Shown in pieces: positions 15,059-23,729 of a DNA stretch of 47,298 bases. Origin of the DNA: Nitrospira sp. ST-bin5 (GTDB lineage: Bacteria; Nitrospirota; Nitrospiria; Nitrospirales; Nitrospiraceae); contig MSXN01000017.1 of the NCBI GenBank assembly GCA_002083555.1, positions 1 through 47,298 of the forward strand, given 5' to 3'. Each line of letters opens with the position of its first letter. Position 1 is the first letter of the stretch. A model generated the notes under the pieces. It was not told the DNA's origin. It did no database searches and saw only the letters and a list, made by a program, of their open reading frames with translations. The position numbers were made by a program, and so were the translations under genes.

Positions 15059-17680
15059 ATGGACGAAAGCTTTCCCACGCAGGCCGCCGAGGTGGACACG
15101 GCTCAATACCGAACCCTGCTGAACGTGTCCGAGGCCATCGCGGCGCATCGTGACCTCCAGGCGCTGTTCCGGGACCTCGCGCAGCGCCTTCCGGCAGTGG
15201 CGCCGTTCGACTTCATCGGCCTGGTCCTCCATGATCCGGAGCACAATCTGATGAAGGTCCATGTGCTGGAAACGGCGGCGGCCAGGCCCCATAGGACCGG
15301 ACTGGACGGACTGGAACTGCCGATCGAGGAATCGGCGACCGGCTGGGTCTGGGCCCATCAGCAACCGTTGATCATCCCGTCGCTTGCCGGCGAAACCAGG
15401 TTCTCAAAGGGGATGACGGCTCTCCGGGGGATCGGCGTCCAATCCGTGTGCCTTCTGCCGTTAACCACCGCGATGCGTCGGCTGGGGGCGATGGGATTCG
15501 GGAGTCTGGAGCGCCAGGCATTCGGCGACAAGGATCTGGCTCTGCTCGATCAGGTGGCAAAACAGGTGGCCGTCGCCGTGGACAATGTGCTCAATTTTTC
15601 CAGCGCAACCGTGTCGCAGCGGGCGCTGGTCCGGGAACGGGACCGGCTGAACCTGCTGCTGGAAATCAACCATGCCGTCAACGCGACACTCGATCTCAAA
15701 CAACTGCTCACGGCGATTGCCACGTCGCTTCGTCGCGTCATGCCGCATGAACGCACCGCGTTGCTCCTGTACGAACCGGATCACGAGCAGTTCAGGCTTC
15801 ATGCCCTCAATTTTGATCTCACGAAGGGGTTTCTGTCCGAAGGAGAGCTGACGCCGGTGGACGGGTCTCCGGCAGGGATCGCTCTCCGCTCCCGCAAGCC
15901 GTTTTACTATGCCAAAGCCGATCTCCAGGGGTTTCGTTCCGATGTCGCCGACCGCCTACTGGCGGAAGGCATTCAATCGGCCTACTGTTTTCCGCTGCTC
16001 TCACACAATCATGTCCTGGGCGTGTTGACGATCAGCAGCCTGACCGAAAAGACGTTCGAGGCCGATGACATCACGCTTCTGGGGGAGGCGGCCAAACAGA
16101 TCGCCATCGCCGTCGAAAACGCGCTGAACTATGGCTACGTCCTCAAAGCCCGTCAGGAATTGGCCCGGGAGCGGGACCGGTTGCAACTGTTGCTGGAGAC
16201 GAACAACGCCGTCGCCTCTCATCTAGAGGTGCGGGATCTGTTCGAGTCGATTACGGCCAGCATCCGCCGCGTGTTGAAGGCGGACGTCATCAGTTTGACC
16301 ATTCTGGACCCCGAGCTGAACCAATTGAAGCTGTATGCCTTGGACTTTCCCGGACAAAAGGGATTTCTCGAAGAGGGAACCACCTGCACGTTGTGCGGCT
16401 GTCCGGCGACCACCGCGATCACGCAGCGGGAACCGGTGGTGCTCAGCCGGCAGGAGCTCGAACAGTCGGAGAGCACGGTCTCGCAACGGCTCGTGGCCGA
16501 AGGGGTTAAGTCGGCCTGCTGTGTTCCCCTGCTGTTACGGGACCGGACGCTCGGAGCGTTGAACGTCGGCAGTCTTCAAGAAAGGGCCTTCACGCAGGGG
16601 GATGCGCAGATGTTGAGCGAAGTGGCCAAGCAGATCGCGCTCGCCGTCGCCAATTCACTGGCCTACCAGGAGATCGCCACACTCAAGGACAAACTGGCGA
16701 AGGAAAAGTTGTATCTCGAGGAGGAAATTCAAACCGGATACAACTTCGAGGAAATCGTCGGCGACAGTCAGGCGCTGAAACGGGTGCTCAATCAGGTCCG
16801 GACGGTGGCGGCAACCGATTCCACGGTGCTGATACTGGGCGAAACGGGCAGCGGAAAGGAGCTGGTCGCGCGGGCGCTCCATAATCTGAGTGACCGGCGG
16901 GAACGGACCTTCGTCAAGCTCAACTGTGCGGCTATTCCAACAGGCCTCCTCGAAAGCGAACTCTTCGGCCATGAAAAAGGAGCCTTCACGGGTGCGATTG
17001 CCACGAAGATTGGCCGGTTTGAATTGGCCGACCGCGGAACTCTCTTTCTGGATGAAGTAGGCGAGATTCCACTGGAACTGCAAGTAAAGCTGCTCCGGGT
17101 ACTGCAAGAGCAGGAATTCGAACGGCTGGGGAGCACCCGCACCATTCGCGTCAATGTCCGGGTGATCTCCGCCACGAATCGGGATCTGGAGCAGCTGGTG
17201 GAAAACCGGGAGTTTCGCAGCGATCTGTACTACCGGTTGAACGTGTTTCCGGTCACCGTGCCGCCCCTCCGTGAGCGTGCGGAAGACATTCCGGCACTCG
17301 TCCGACACTTTGCCCAGAAATTCGCGCTGCGTATGAAGAAGCGCATCGAGACGATTCCCGCCGAGGCCATGAAGGCTCTGCAGCAGTACGGCTGGCCGGG
17401 CAACGTGCGGGAGCTCGAAAACTTTATCGAGCGCGCGGTGATTCTGACGCAGGGGCCGGATCTGTCCGTTCCGATTGCCGAGCTGAAACGGACGCAGAAC
17501 CATACGAATCAGTCCGCGACCGTGACGCTCGAACAGGCGGAACGAGAACATATTCTGAAAGCCCTTAGTGACGCCGGCTGGGTCATAGGAGGTTCCTCCG
17601 GGGCCGCAGCCAGGCTCGGTATGAAGCGCACGACGCTCCAATCCAAAATGCAGAAGCTTGGTATCTCACGCCAGAGCTGA
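15059..17680 (+). CDS. sigma54-dependent transcriptional activator with three GAF domains
   Basis: An FhlA-like enhancer-binding protein of 873 residues. Three GAF domains (about residues 20-180, 200-355 and 380-545), linked by repeated ERDRLxLLLExN helices, form the sensory half. The AAA+ domain has Walker A GETGSGKE (594-601), the sigma54-contact loop GAFTGA (641-646), Walker B LFLDEVGE with Asp665-Glu666, and an arginine-finger region. The C-terminus is a Fis-type helix-turn-helix (AAARLGMKRTTLQSKMQKLGI). The third GAF has a Cys cluster at 443, 446 and 448 (CTLCGC), a possible metal or redox sensor. There is no receiver domain, so it is probably controlled by a small molecule or redox state. 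Just downstream lie two palindromes and a -24/-12-type promoter, its likely targets. Confidence 0.95.
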   Translation: MDESFPTQAAEVDTAQYRTLLNVSEAIAAHRDLQALFRDLAQRLPAVAPFDFIGLVLHDPEHNLMKVHVLETAAARPHRTGLDGLELPIEESATGWVWAHQQPLIIPSLAGETRFSKGMTALRGIGVQSVCLLPLTTAMRRLGAMGFGSLERQAFGDKDLALLDQVAKQVAVAVDNVLNFSSATVSQRALVRERDRLNLLLEINHAVNATLDLKQLLTAIATSLRRVMPHERTALLLYEPDHEQFRLHALNFDLTKGFLSEGELTPVDGSPAGIALRSRKPFYYAKADLQGFRSDVADRLLAEGIQSAYCFPLLSHNHVLGVLTISSLTEKTFEADDITLLGEAAKQIAIAVENALNYGYVLKARQELARERDRLQLLLETNNAVASHLEVRDLFESITASIRRVLKADVISLTILDPELNQLKLYALDFPGQKGFLEEGTTCTLCGCPATTAITQREPVVLSRQELEQSESTVSQRLVAEGVKSACCVPLLLRDRTLGALNVGSLQERAFTQGDAQMLSEVAKQIALAVANSLAYQEIATLKDKLAKEKLYLEEEIQTGYNFEEIVGDSQALKRVLNQVRTVAATDSTVLILGETGSGKELVARALHNLSDRRERTFVKLNCAAIPTGLLESELFGHEKGAFTGAIATKIGRFELADRGTLFLDEVGEIPLELQVKLLRVLQEQEFERLGSTRTIRVNVRVISATNRDLEQLVENREFRSDLYYRLNVFPVTVPPLRERAEDIPALVRHFAQKFALRMKKRIETIPAEAMKALQQYGWPGNVRELENFIERAVILTQGPDLSVPIAELKRTQNHTNQSATVTLEQAEREHILKALSDAGWVIGGSSGAAARLGMKRTTLQSKMQKLGISRQS

Positions 17681-17730
17681 GCCTCGTCAGCAGGACTGAT
17701 CTCTACACAGAGCCGCTTGCCGTAGAACGG

Positions 17731-17764
17731 TGCCGAGACTTCGGCAAGTGCCGGAATATCGGCA
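17731..17764. promoter_or_regulatory. Two 16-bp palindromes, putative enhancer sites for the sigma54 activator
   Basis: TGCCGAGACTTCGGCA (17731-17746) and TGCCGGAATATCGGCA (17749-17764) share the form TGCCGR-N4-TCGGCA. Their centres are 18 bases apart. A further half site (TTCGGCA, 17773-17779) follows. They are about 100-130 bases before a -24/-12 element, the usual distance for upstream activating sites, and lie right after the activator gene. Binding by that activator is an inference. Confidence 0.6.
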
Positions 17765-17859
17765 GACAGTAGTTCGGCACTTCCTCGGCCATTCCACGGC
17801 GAAGCGATTACGATCCATTTATTTCAATGGGTTGTGTTCTTTGATTGCGAAGGAATGGT

Positions 17860-17875
17860 CGGAACGGCCCTTGCC
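17860..17875 (+). promoter_or_regulatory. Putative sigma54 (-24/-12) promoter
   Basis: The sequence CGGAACGGCCCTTGC has the invariant GG (17861-17862) and GC (17873-17874) with exactly 10 bases between them, as in the consensus TGGCACG-N4-TTGC; it differs at two positions in the -24 block. Transcription would start about 12 bases downstream, some 45 bases before the dedA-rhodanese ATG. The match is visual and moderate. Confidence 0.5.
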
Positions 17876-17932
17876 AATGTATCGGATTCAGTAAGGGATC
17901 GCAGTTCTGAATGAGTCGATAGCAGGAACGTC

Positions 17933-18898
17933 ATGAACGAGACCATTCATTTTTTGACAGAGTACGGACCATTGGTGTTGTTCGTCGTCGTGTTCGTCGA
18001 GCAGATCGGTTTGCCGTTGCCGGCTCTTCCGGTCCTGGTCGCCGCTGGAGTACTGGCCGGAACCGGGCACCTGAATCTCTGGGTGGCGTTCGGAGTCACG
18101 GTGGCAGCCGCGCTCGCGGCAGATTGGATTTGGTTTGAGTTGGGCCGGCGGCAGGGTCGCCGGGTGCTCGATGTACTCTGCCGCATCGCTCTGGAGCCGA
18201 ACTCCTGCGTAAGAAAGACAGAGGATTTTTTCATGAAGCACGGTCCCCATTCGCTGATGGCGGCCAAGTTCATCCCAGGGTTGAGCACGATTGCGCCGCC
18301 TCTTGCCGGCATCGTCGGAGTAGGAACTCCGAGATTTCTACTCTATGACGGTCTGGGCGCGGTGATCTGGGCTTGGTCCGGCCTGGGGATCGGCTATCTA
18401 TTCAGCGATCAACTCGAACAGGCCATCGCTTATGCGGAGCAGGTCGCGCCTGCTGCCACGGGCGTCGCTCTCGGTGCTCTCGTGTTCTACGTCCTATACA
18501 AGGCCATGGTTCGTCGTCGGCAGCTCCGTGACGTTCCCCGGATCACGGTCGAACAACTGACGGAGAAACTCCGGACGGACGAGCCTCCCCTGCTGATCGA
18601 CGTGCGGCCACGGGCGAGTGCGGAGGCCGAACCGGGGATACCGAGCGCGGTGCTGATGTCGTTGGACGAATTGATTCGCCGCCATCATGAACTGCCGCGC
18701 CATCGCGATGTGGTCCTCTATTGTGGATGCCCGAACGATGTGACGAGCGCCCAGGGCACGCTGCTTCTGCGCAAGCGAGGATTCACACGCGCGTGGCCGC
18801 TGGCCGGCGGGATCGAGGCCTGGCGGAGGCACGGCAGGACGGGCGTGGACTTGAATTATGCGGCAGGGTCGGCTGCGGTATTAGGTATGGGGGTGTGA
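17933..18898 (+). CDS. DedA family membrane protein fused to a rhodanese domain
   Basis: Residues 1-200 form a DedA/SNARE-associated membrane domain: a first hydrophobic stretch LVLFVVVFVEQIGLPLPALPVL, then FFMKHGPHSLMAAKFIPGLSTIAPPLAGIVG with the conserved F-x-R/K-F-x-PG-type motif, and helices to about residue 195. DedA proteins include undecaprenyl-phosphate and lipid flippases needed for proton-motive-force homeostasis. Residues 210-310 are a rhodanese domain with the active-site cysteine Cys264 (LYCGCPNDV) and a second Cys266 in the loop, plus LAGGIEAWRRHG. It would transfer sulfane sulfur or act as a redox sensor on the cytoplasmic side. It is the first gene after the sigma54-type promoter and 10 bases from the STAS gene. 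Confidence 0.9.
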   Translation: MNETIHFLTEYGPLVLFVVVFVEQIGLPLPALPVLVAAGVLAGTGHLNLWVAFGVTVAAALAADWIWFELGRRQGRRVLDVLCRIALEPNSCVRKTEDFFMKHGPHSLMAAKFIPGLSTIAPPLAGIVGVGTPRFLLYDGLGAVIWAWSGLGIGYLFSDQLEQAIAYAEQVAPAATGVALGALVFYVLYKAMVRRRQLRDVPRITVEQLTEKLRTDEPPLLIDVRPRASAEAEPGIPSAVLMSLDELIRRHHELPRHRDVVLYCGCPNDVTSAQGTLLLRKRGFTRAWPLAGGIEAWRRHGRTGVDLNYAAGSAAVLGMGV

Positions 18899-18908
18899 GA
18901 AGGCCGAC

Positions 18909-19226
18909 ATGTTGAAGATCACACATCAGAAGACAGGGGACTCGACGGCGCTCTTGCTGGAAGGGCGCTTAGCCGGCCCTTGGGTGGATGAGCTCGAACG
19001 GGTCTGGCGGGACTGCAAGGAGTCAATTGCCGGCCCCCTCGTCGTGGATCTAAGGGGTGTCACCTTCATCGAGCAGGAGGGGAAAAGCCTCTTGAGCAGG
19101 ATGTGGTTAGAAGGGGCGGAACTGCTGGCGGCCGGGTGTTGTTCCCGGTCAATTTTGGAGGACATTATGTCGGCAGGTCGACCCACTCCATCGACCAGGA
19201 CTACCAAGAATGTCTCGAGCGAGTGA
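18909..19226 (+). CDS. STAS-domain-like protein
   Basis: The first 80 residues look like a small STAS (anti-sigma-antagonist) domain: a starting strand ITHQKTGDSTALLLEGRLAG, then IAGPLVVDLRGVTFIEQEGKSLLSRMWLEGAELLAAG, where the DLRGVTFIEQEGKSLL loop is where the phosphorylated serine would sit in SpoIIAA. The usual Ser/Thr (D-S-S or D-S-x-G) is replaced by EQEGK, so classical switching by phosphorylation is unlikely. The last 25 residues (AGRPTPSTRTTKN) are unlike the fold and may come from a drifted end. The start follows GAGAAGG. Role unknown. Confidence 0.75.
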   Translation: MLKITHQKTGDSTALLLEGRLAGPWVDELERVWRDCKESIAGPLVVDLRGVTFIEQEGKSLLSRMWLEGAELLAAGCCSRSILEDIMSAGRPTPSTRTTKNVSSE

Positions 19227-19322
19227 GTGCCCGATTGCCGATCGACGACATACTCAGGACGCCTTGCTAAGCAGGTCATTAGACCTCTAAGATTGCGTCA
19301 GACGTGCAGGAGAACGTATCGC

Positions 19323-20546
19323 ATGGTGAACCATTTGTACTTGTCGACAGAAACCGGACTGTTACCGATGTCGCGAAAAAATATAAGGATAGCCGTAGCG
19401 TTCTCGTGCGTCCTGGCAGCCCTGTCCGGCTGCAAACAGGACGCCGGTTCAGCGCCGGCGCCGCCGGTGGCTCAGGTCGAGGTCATCACTGTGACGACGC
19501 AAACCATTCCGGATGAGCCGGAATTCATCGGCCAGGCGGAAGCCTCCCGCCCGGTCGAGATCCGTTCACAGGTCACCGGCTTACTTAAGGCCGTGCTGTA
19601 TCCGGAAGGCCGGGATGTCAAGAAGGGCGACCGGCTCTATCAGATCGATCCGGTGCCGTTCCAGGCGGCTGTGGCCAGTGCGAAGGCCAAGATTGCTCAG
19701 GCGGAAGCCAAGCTGGTGCAGGCGAAACAGGATCTGGAGCGGGTGAAACCGCTGCTCGCCGAACAAGCCGTCAGCCAGAAGGACGTCGACGATGCCGTGG
19801 CGCAGGAGCTCTCGGCGAAAGCCGCCCTTCAAGGCGCCAAGGCGGATCTCATCAAGTCCCAGTTCGATTTGGACAACACGCTCATTACGGCGCCCATCAG
19901 CGGATTGATCGAACGAAGCCGGTACTACGAAGGACGGCTGGTGTCGGCGCAAACCGATTTGCTGACGGTGGTCCATCGCGTCGATCCGATGTTTGTGGTG
20001 GTGAATGTGCCGGAGAGCTTCATCTTGAAGCGGCGGCGCGACATCGAGTCCAAGAAGATTCACCATCCCGGGGTGTACCAGCTGCGGGGCAGGCTCACGA
20101 TGATGGATGACACGGCCTATCCGCACGAGGGTGTGCTGGATCTGCTCGAGCCGGGGTTGCGAAGCGAGACCGGTTCCCGACAGACGCGTATTACGTTCCC
20201 GAATCCGGACCGCTCTCTGCTGCCGGGCCAGTTTGTGAAGGTGCGCTTTACGGGAGACACGAAGACGGATGCCATCCTGATCCCGCAACGAGCCGTGCTG
20301 CAGGGGCCGCAGGGTCCTTTCGTGTATGTGGTCGGTCCGGATGAGAAGGTGCAGATCCGCGACGTCGTCGCCTCCACGTGGAAGGGCGATCAATGGATGA
20401 TCGACGGCGGGTTGAAAGCCGGAGACCGTGTTGTGGTCAACGGGTTGATGACCATTGGTCCGGGCGCCCCGGTGAAGGCCGTGCCGTGGAAATCGACGGC
20501 GGTGCCGGCGGCGGATCCTGTGTCTCCCACTCCCAAACAAGGATAG
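19323..20546 (+). CDS. RND efflux periplasmic adaptor (membrane fusion lipoprotein)
   Basis: This is the HlyD/AcrA-type adaptor bridging the inner-membrane pump and the outer-membrane factor. It has a lipobox LSGC giving a lipidated N-terminus, the biotinyl-lipoyl half motifs PVEIRSQVTGLLKAVLYPEGRDVKKGDRLYQIDP and TLITAPISGLIERS, a long coiled-coil hairpin (about residues 120-200) and beta-barrel segments. AGGAGA lies 9 bases before the ATG at 19323, which I chose; the ATG at 19368 gives a more conventional 18-residue signal with a weak ribosome site, so the start is uncertain. The next gene begins 4 bases after the stop. Confidence 0.93.
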   Translation: MVNHLYLSTETGLLPMSRKNIRIAVAFSCVLAALSGCKQDAGSAPAPPVAQVEVITVTTQTIPDEPEFIGQAEASRPVEIRSQVTGLLKAVLYPEGRDVKKGDRLYQIDPVPFQAAVASAKAKIAQAEAKLVQAKQDLERVKPLLAEQAVSQKDVDDAVAQELSAKAALQGAKADLIKSQFDLDNTLITAPISGLIERSRYYEGRLVSAQTDLLTVVHRVDPMFVVVNVPESFILKRRRDIESKKIHHPGVYQLRGRLTMMDDTAYPHEGVLDLLEPGLRSETGSRQTRITFPNPDRSLLPGQFVKVRFTGDTKTDAILIPQRAVLQGPQGPFVYVVGPDEKVQIRDVVASTWKGDQWMIDGGLKAGDRVVVNGLMTIGPGAPVKAVPWKSTAVPAADPVSPTPKQG

Positions 20547-20549
20547 ATC

Positions 20550-23500
20550 GTGACGTCGCACGTCTTTATCGACCGGCCGATTCTCGCGTCGGTGGTGTCC
20601 ATCATCATTGTCGTGATGGGTTTGCTCGCCCTGCAGTTTCTGCCGGTCGCGCAATTTCCTGAAATCACGCCGCCGGTCGTCCAGATCGATGCCGACTATC
20701 CGGGCGCCAGCGCGGAAGTCGCCGCCGAGGCCGTGGCCAGGCCGATCGAAGTGACGCTCCCCGGCATCGACAATCTGCTCTATTTCGAATCGACCAGCAG
20801 CAATGACGGTCATGTGACCATCAAGCTGACGTTCGAGATCGGGACGGATCCCGACATCGCCCAGGTCCAGACCCAGAACCGGGAAAAGCTGGCGGAGCCA
20901 CAGCTGCCGACGGAAGTGATCCGGCAGGGCGTGTCCGTCAAGAAGATGTCTCCCGACCTGGTGGCGGTCATCGTGCTGAAGTCCACCGACCCCCGCCACG
21001 ACGCGGTGTTCCTCTCGAACTATGCGACGTTACGCGTGGTCGACGATCTGAAACGGGTCAGGGGCGTGGGCGACGCGCTGGTCTTCGGCCAGCAGAATTA
21101 CAGTATGCGGGTCATTCTCAATCCGCCGCAGATGGCGAAGCTGGGCCTGATCCCGAGCGATATCGCCGCGATCATCCGTGAACAGAATCGCGATTATCCA
21201 GCCGGAACCATCGGTCGGGAACCGGCGCCGAAGGGTACCGAGCTGACGATCCCGATCATCTCGAAAGGCCGGCTGACCGATGTGAAGGATTTCGAGGAGT
21301 TGATCGTGCGGGCTCTGCCGGACGGCTCGACGGTGCGGCTCAAGGACGTCGCCCGCATTGAGCTGGGCGCGCAATCCTATTCGCTGGAGGGCCGCTGGAA
21401 CAGCACCCCCACGACCTTCATTCTGACGTTTCTCTCGCCGGGTGCCAACGCACTCGACACGGTGCGGCGGACGCGCGCGCAGATGGACGAGCTGACTAAA
21501 AACTTCCCGCCCGGCGTGTCCTACGACATTCCGTATGACACGACGCGGTTCATCGAGGTTTCGATCAAAGAAGTGGTCAAGACGCTGGCTGAGGCCATGG
21601 TGCTGGTCGTACTCGTGGTCTATGTGTTTCTCCAGAGCTGGCGCGCCACGATCATTCCGACCGTCGCCGTGCCGGTGTCGTTGATCGGCACCTTTATCGG
21701 GCTCTATGCGTTGGGCTTCTCCATCAATACCATCACGCTCTTTGGGATGGTCCTAGCCATCGGGATCGTGGTGGATGACGCGATCGTCGTGGTCGAAAAC
21801 GTCGAACGTCATATGCGCGAGGATCGCGTCTCAGCGAAGGTGGCCGCCAAGCGGGCGATGAGCGAGGTCACCTCCCCGATCATTGCGATCGTGCTGGTGC
21901 TGGTGTCGGTCTTTGTGCCGGTTGGATTTGTCGGCGGGATCACCGGCGCGCTCTACAAACAGTTCGCCGCGACGATCGCCATCTCGGTGACCGTGTCAGG
22001 GTTTGTGGCGCTGACGCTGAGCCCGGCCTTGTGCGCCATGGTGCTCCTTCCGCAACATGAAGCGCGCGGCGGATTCTGGGCCTTCTTCGATCGAAACTTC
22101 GGGCGTACGCAGCAGGGATTTTCCCGGATTGTGGGTTCGTTTCTGGCGAGACCGGTCCTTGTTATGCTGCTCTTCGGCGTGCTGCTGGTCGTCTCGACGG
22201 GGCTGTTCAAGGCGTTGCCGAAAAGCTTTCTTCCGGAAGAGGACCAGGGCTATTTCATTGTGGTGGCACAGTTGCCGGACGGCGCGTCGAAGCAGCGAAC
22301 CGATGCGGTGCTCGAACGGATCGAGCGCTACTTCCAGGCCAATCCGGCGGTGCATTCGACCGACGCCTTGTCCGGCCAGAACTTTGTGTTCGGCACACGC
22401 GGGCCGAATGCGGCGACGATGTTTGTGCCGCTCGTGCTCTGGGACGAGCGGCCCGAGCCGCAGAATCATGCGAAGGCGCTGGTCGGTGCGGCCTACGCCG
22501 AGTTCGCGAAAATTCCTGAAGCGCTGATCCTGGCCTTCAATGCGCCGGCTATTCGCGGCGTGGGGGCGGTCGGGGGATTCTCCGCGCAGCTGCAAGACCC
22601 CAACAGCGGGGACTTTAAGAAGTTCGCCGCAGTGGCCCAGCAGTTCGTCGAACGGGCGCAGAAGGAGCCGGCGATCGGCCGGGTCGGGACGAATTTCCGT
22701 GTCTCTTCTCCCCGGCTGTACGTGAATGTGAATCGGGAACGGGCGAAGGCCCTGGGGATTCCGATTTCCGATATCTTCGATACGTTGCAGGCCTACTTCG
22801 GCAATTTCTATATCAACGATTTCGTGAAATTCGGCCGCGTCTATCATGTGCAGACCGAAGCCGAAGCGGAATACCGGGCCACACCTCAAGATTTGGCGAA
22901 GATCTACGTGCGTGCGCAAACACCGCAAGGCACGAACATGATCACGCTCGATACGGTCGTGACGACGGAGTATCAGAGCGGGCCGGATCCGGTGAATCAC
23001 TTCAACGGCTACAATACGGCGCTGGTGCTGGGTGCGGCGGCGCCGGGTTTCAGCTCGGGACAGGCCCTCGAAGCCCTGGATCGGGTCGGGAAAGAGGTCC
23101 TTGTGCCCCAGGGATATTCGATCGATTACAGCAATATTTCGTTTCAGGAGCGGCGGGTGGGGGGCCAGTCCGGTGTCGTCTTTGCCGTCGGGCTTCTGAT
23201 GGTGTTCCTCGTCTTGGCCGCGCAGTTCGAGAGCTGGGTCGTCCCTTTTGCCGTGATTCTGGCCGTGCCCTTCGCAATCTTCGGCGCCCTCACCGCCGTC
23301 TTCCTGCGTGGGTTTGAAAACGACATCTATTTCCAGATCGGACTGGTGACGTTGATCGGTCTCTCGGCGAAGAACGCGATTCTGATCGTCGAGTTCGCCA
23401 ATACGCGCTATGAAGCGGGCCGCCCGTTGATCGAGGCGGCGATGGAAGCGGCGAAGCTCCGGTTCCGCCCGATCATCATGACGTCAATGGCGTTTATCTT

Positions 23501-23729
23501 CGGGATGATTCCGCTGGTGGTGGCGCGGGGCGCGGGAGCGTCGAGCCGCCAGTCGATCGGCACGGGCGTGATGGGTGGCATGCTCGCGGCGACGTTCCTG
23601 GCGATCTTCTTCGTGCCGCTGTTTTACGTGGTGACCCGCCGGTTGACCCAGCGTCGGACATCCGAAGCCGCCGTTCTTGAGGAACCCCCCACGCCGCTTT
23701 CATCGGAGGATGAGTCCCATCATGCATAA
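20550..23729 (+). CDS. RND multidrug efflux transporter (HAE1/AcrB family)
   Basis: The inner-membrane proton-driven pump, 1059 residues, starting with the typical SHVFIDRPILASVVSIIIVVMG first helix. Proton-relay residues of the family are present: Asp409-Asp410 in GIVVDDAIVVVENV, and Lys941 in GLSAKNAILIVEF. The protein is full length with both periplasmic porter domains and the 12 membrane helices (two blocks of six). The last 25 residues are charged. GTG start 4 bases after the adaptor; the outer-membrane factor start overlaps its end by 8 bases. The aromatic-drug-binding pocket cannot be judged from sequence alone, so the substrate is unknown. Confidence 0.97.
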   Translation: MTSHVFIDRPILASVVSIIIVVMGLLALQFLPVAQFPEITPPVVQIDADYPGASAEVAAEAVARPIEVTLPGIDNLLYFESTSSNDGHVTIKLTFEIGTDPDIAQVQTQNREKLAEPQLPTEVIRQGVSVKKMSPDLVAVIVLKSTDPRHDAVFLSNYATLRVVDDLKRVRGVGDALVFGQQNYSMRVILNPPQMAKLGLIPSDIAAIIREQNRDYPAGTIGREPAPKGTELTIPIISKGRLTDVKDFEELIVRALPDGSTVRLKDVARIELGAQSYSLEGRWNSTPTTFILTFLSPGANALDTVRRTRAQMDELTKNFPPGVSYDIPYDTTRFIEVSIKEVVKTLAEAMVLVVLVVYVFLQSWRATIIPTVAVPVSLIGTFIGLYALGFSINTITLFGMVLAIGIVVDDAIVVVENVERHMREDRVSAKVAAKRAMSEVTSPIIAIVLVLVSVFVPVGFVGGITGALYKQFAATIAISVTVSGFVALTLSPALCAMVLLPQHEARGGFWAFFDRNFGRTQQGFSRIVGSFLARPVLVMLLFGVLLVVSTGLFKALPKSFLPEEDQGYFIVVAQLPDGASKQRTDAVLERIERYFQANPAVHSTDALSGQNFVFGTRGPNAATMFVPLVLWDERPEPQNHAKALVGAAYAEFAKIPEALILAFNAPAIRGVGAVGGFSAQLQDPNSGDFKKFAAVAQQFVERAQKEPAIGRVGTNFRVSSPRLYVNVNRERAKALGIPISDIFDTLQAYFGNFYINDFVKFGRVYHVQTEAEAEYRATPQDLAKIYVRAQTPQGTNMITLDTVVTTEYQSGPDPVNHFNGYNTALVLGAAAPGFSSGQALEALDRVGKEVLVPQGYSIDYSNISFQERRVGGQSGVVFAVGLLMVFLVLAAQFESWVVPFAVILAVPFAIFGALTAVFLRGFENDIYFQIGLVTLIGLSAKNAILIVEFANTRYEAGRPLIEAAMEAAKLRFRPIIMTSMAFIFGMIPLVVARGAGASSRQSIGTGVMGGMLAATFLAIFFVPLFYVVTRRLTQRRTSEAAVLEEPPTPLSSEDESHHA

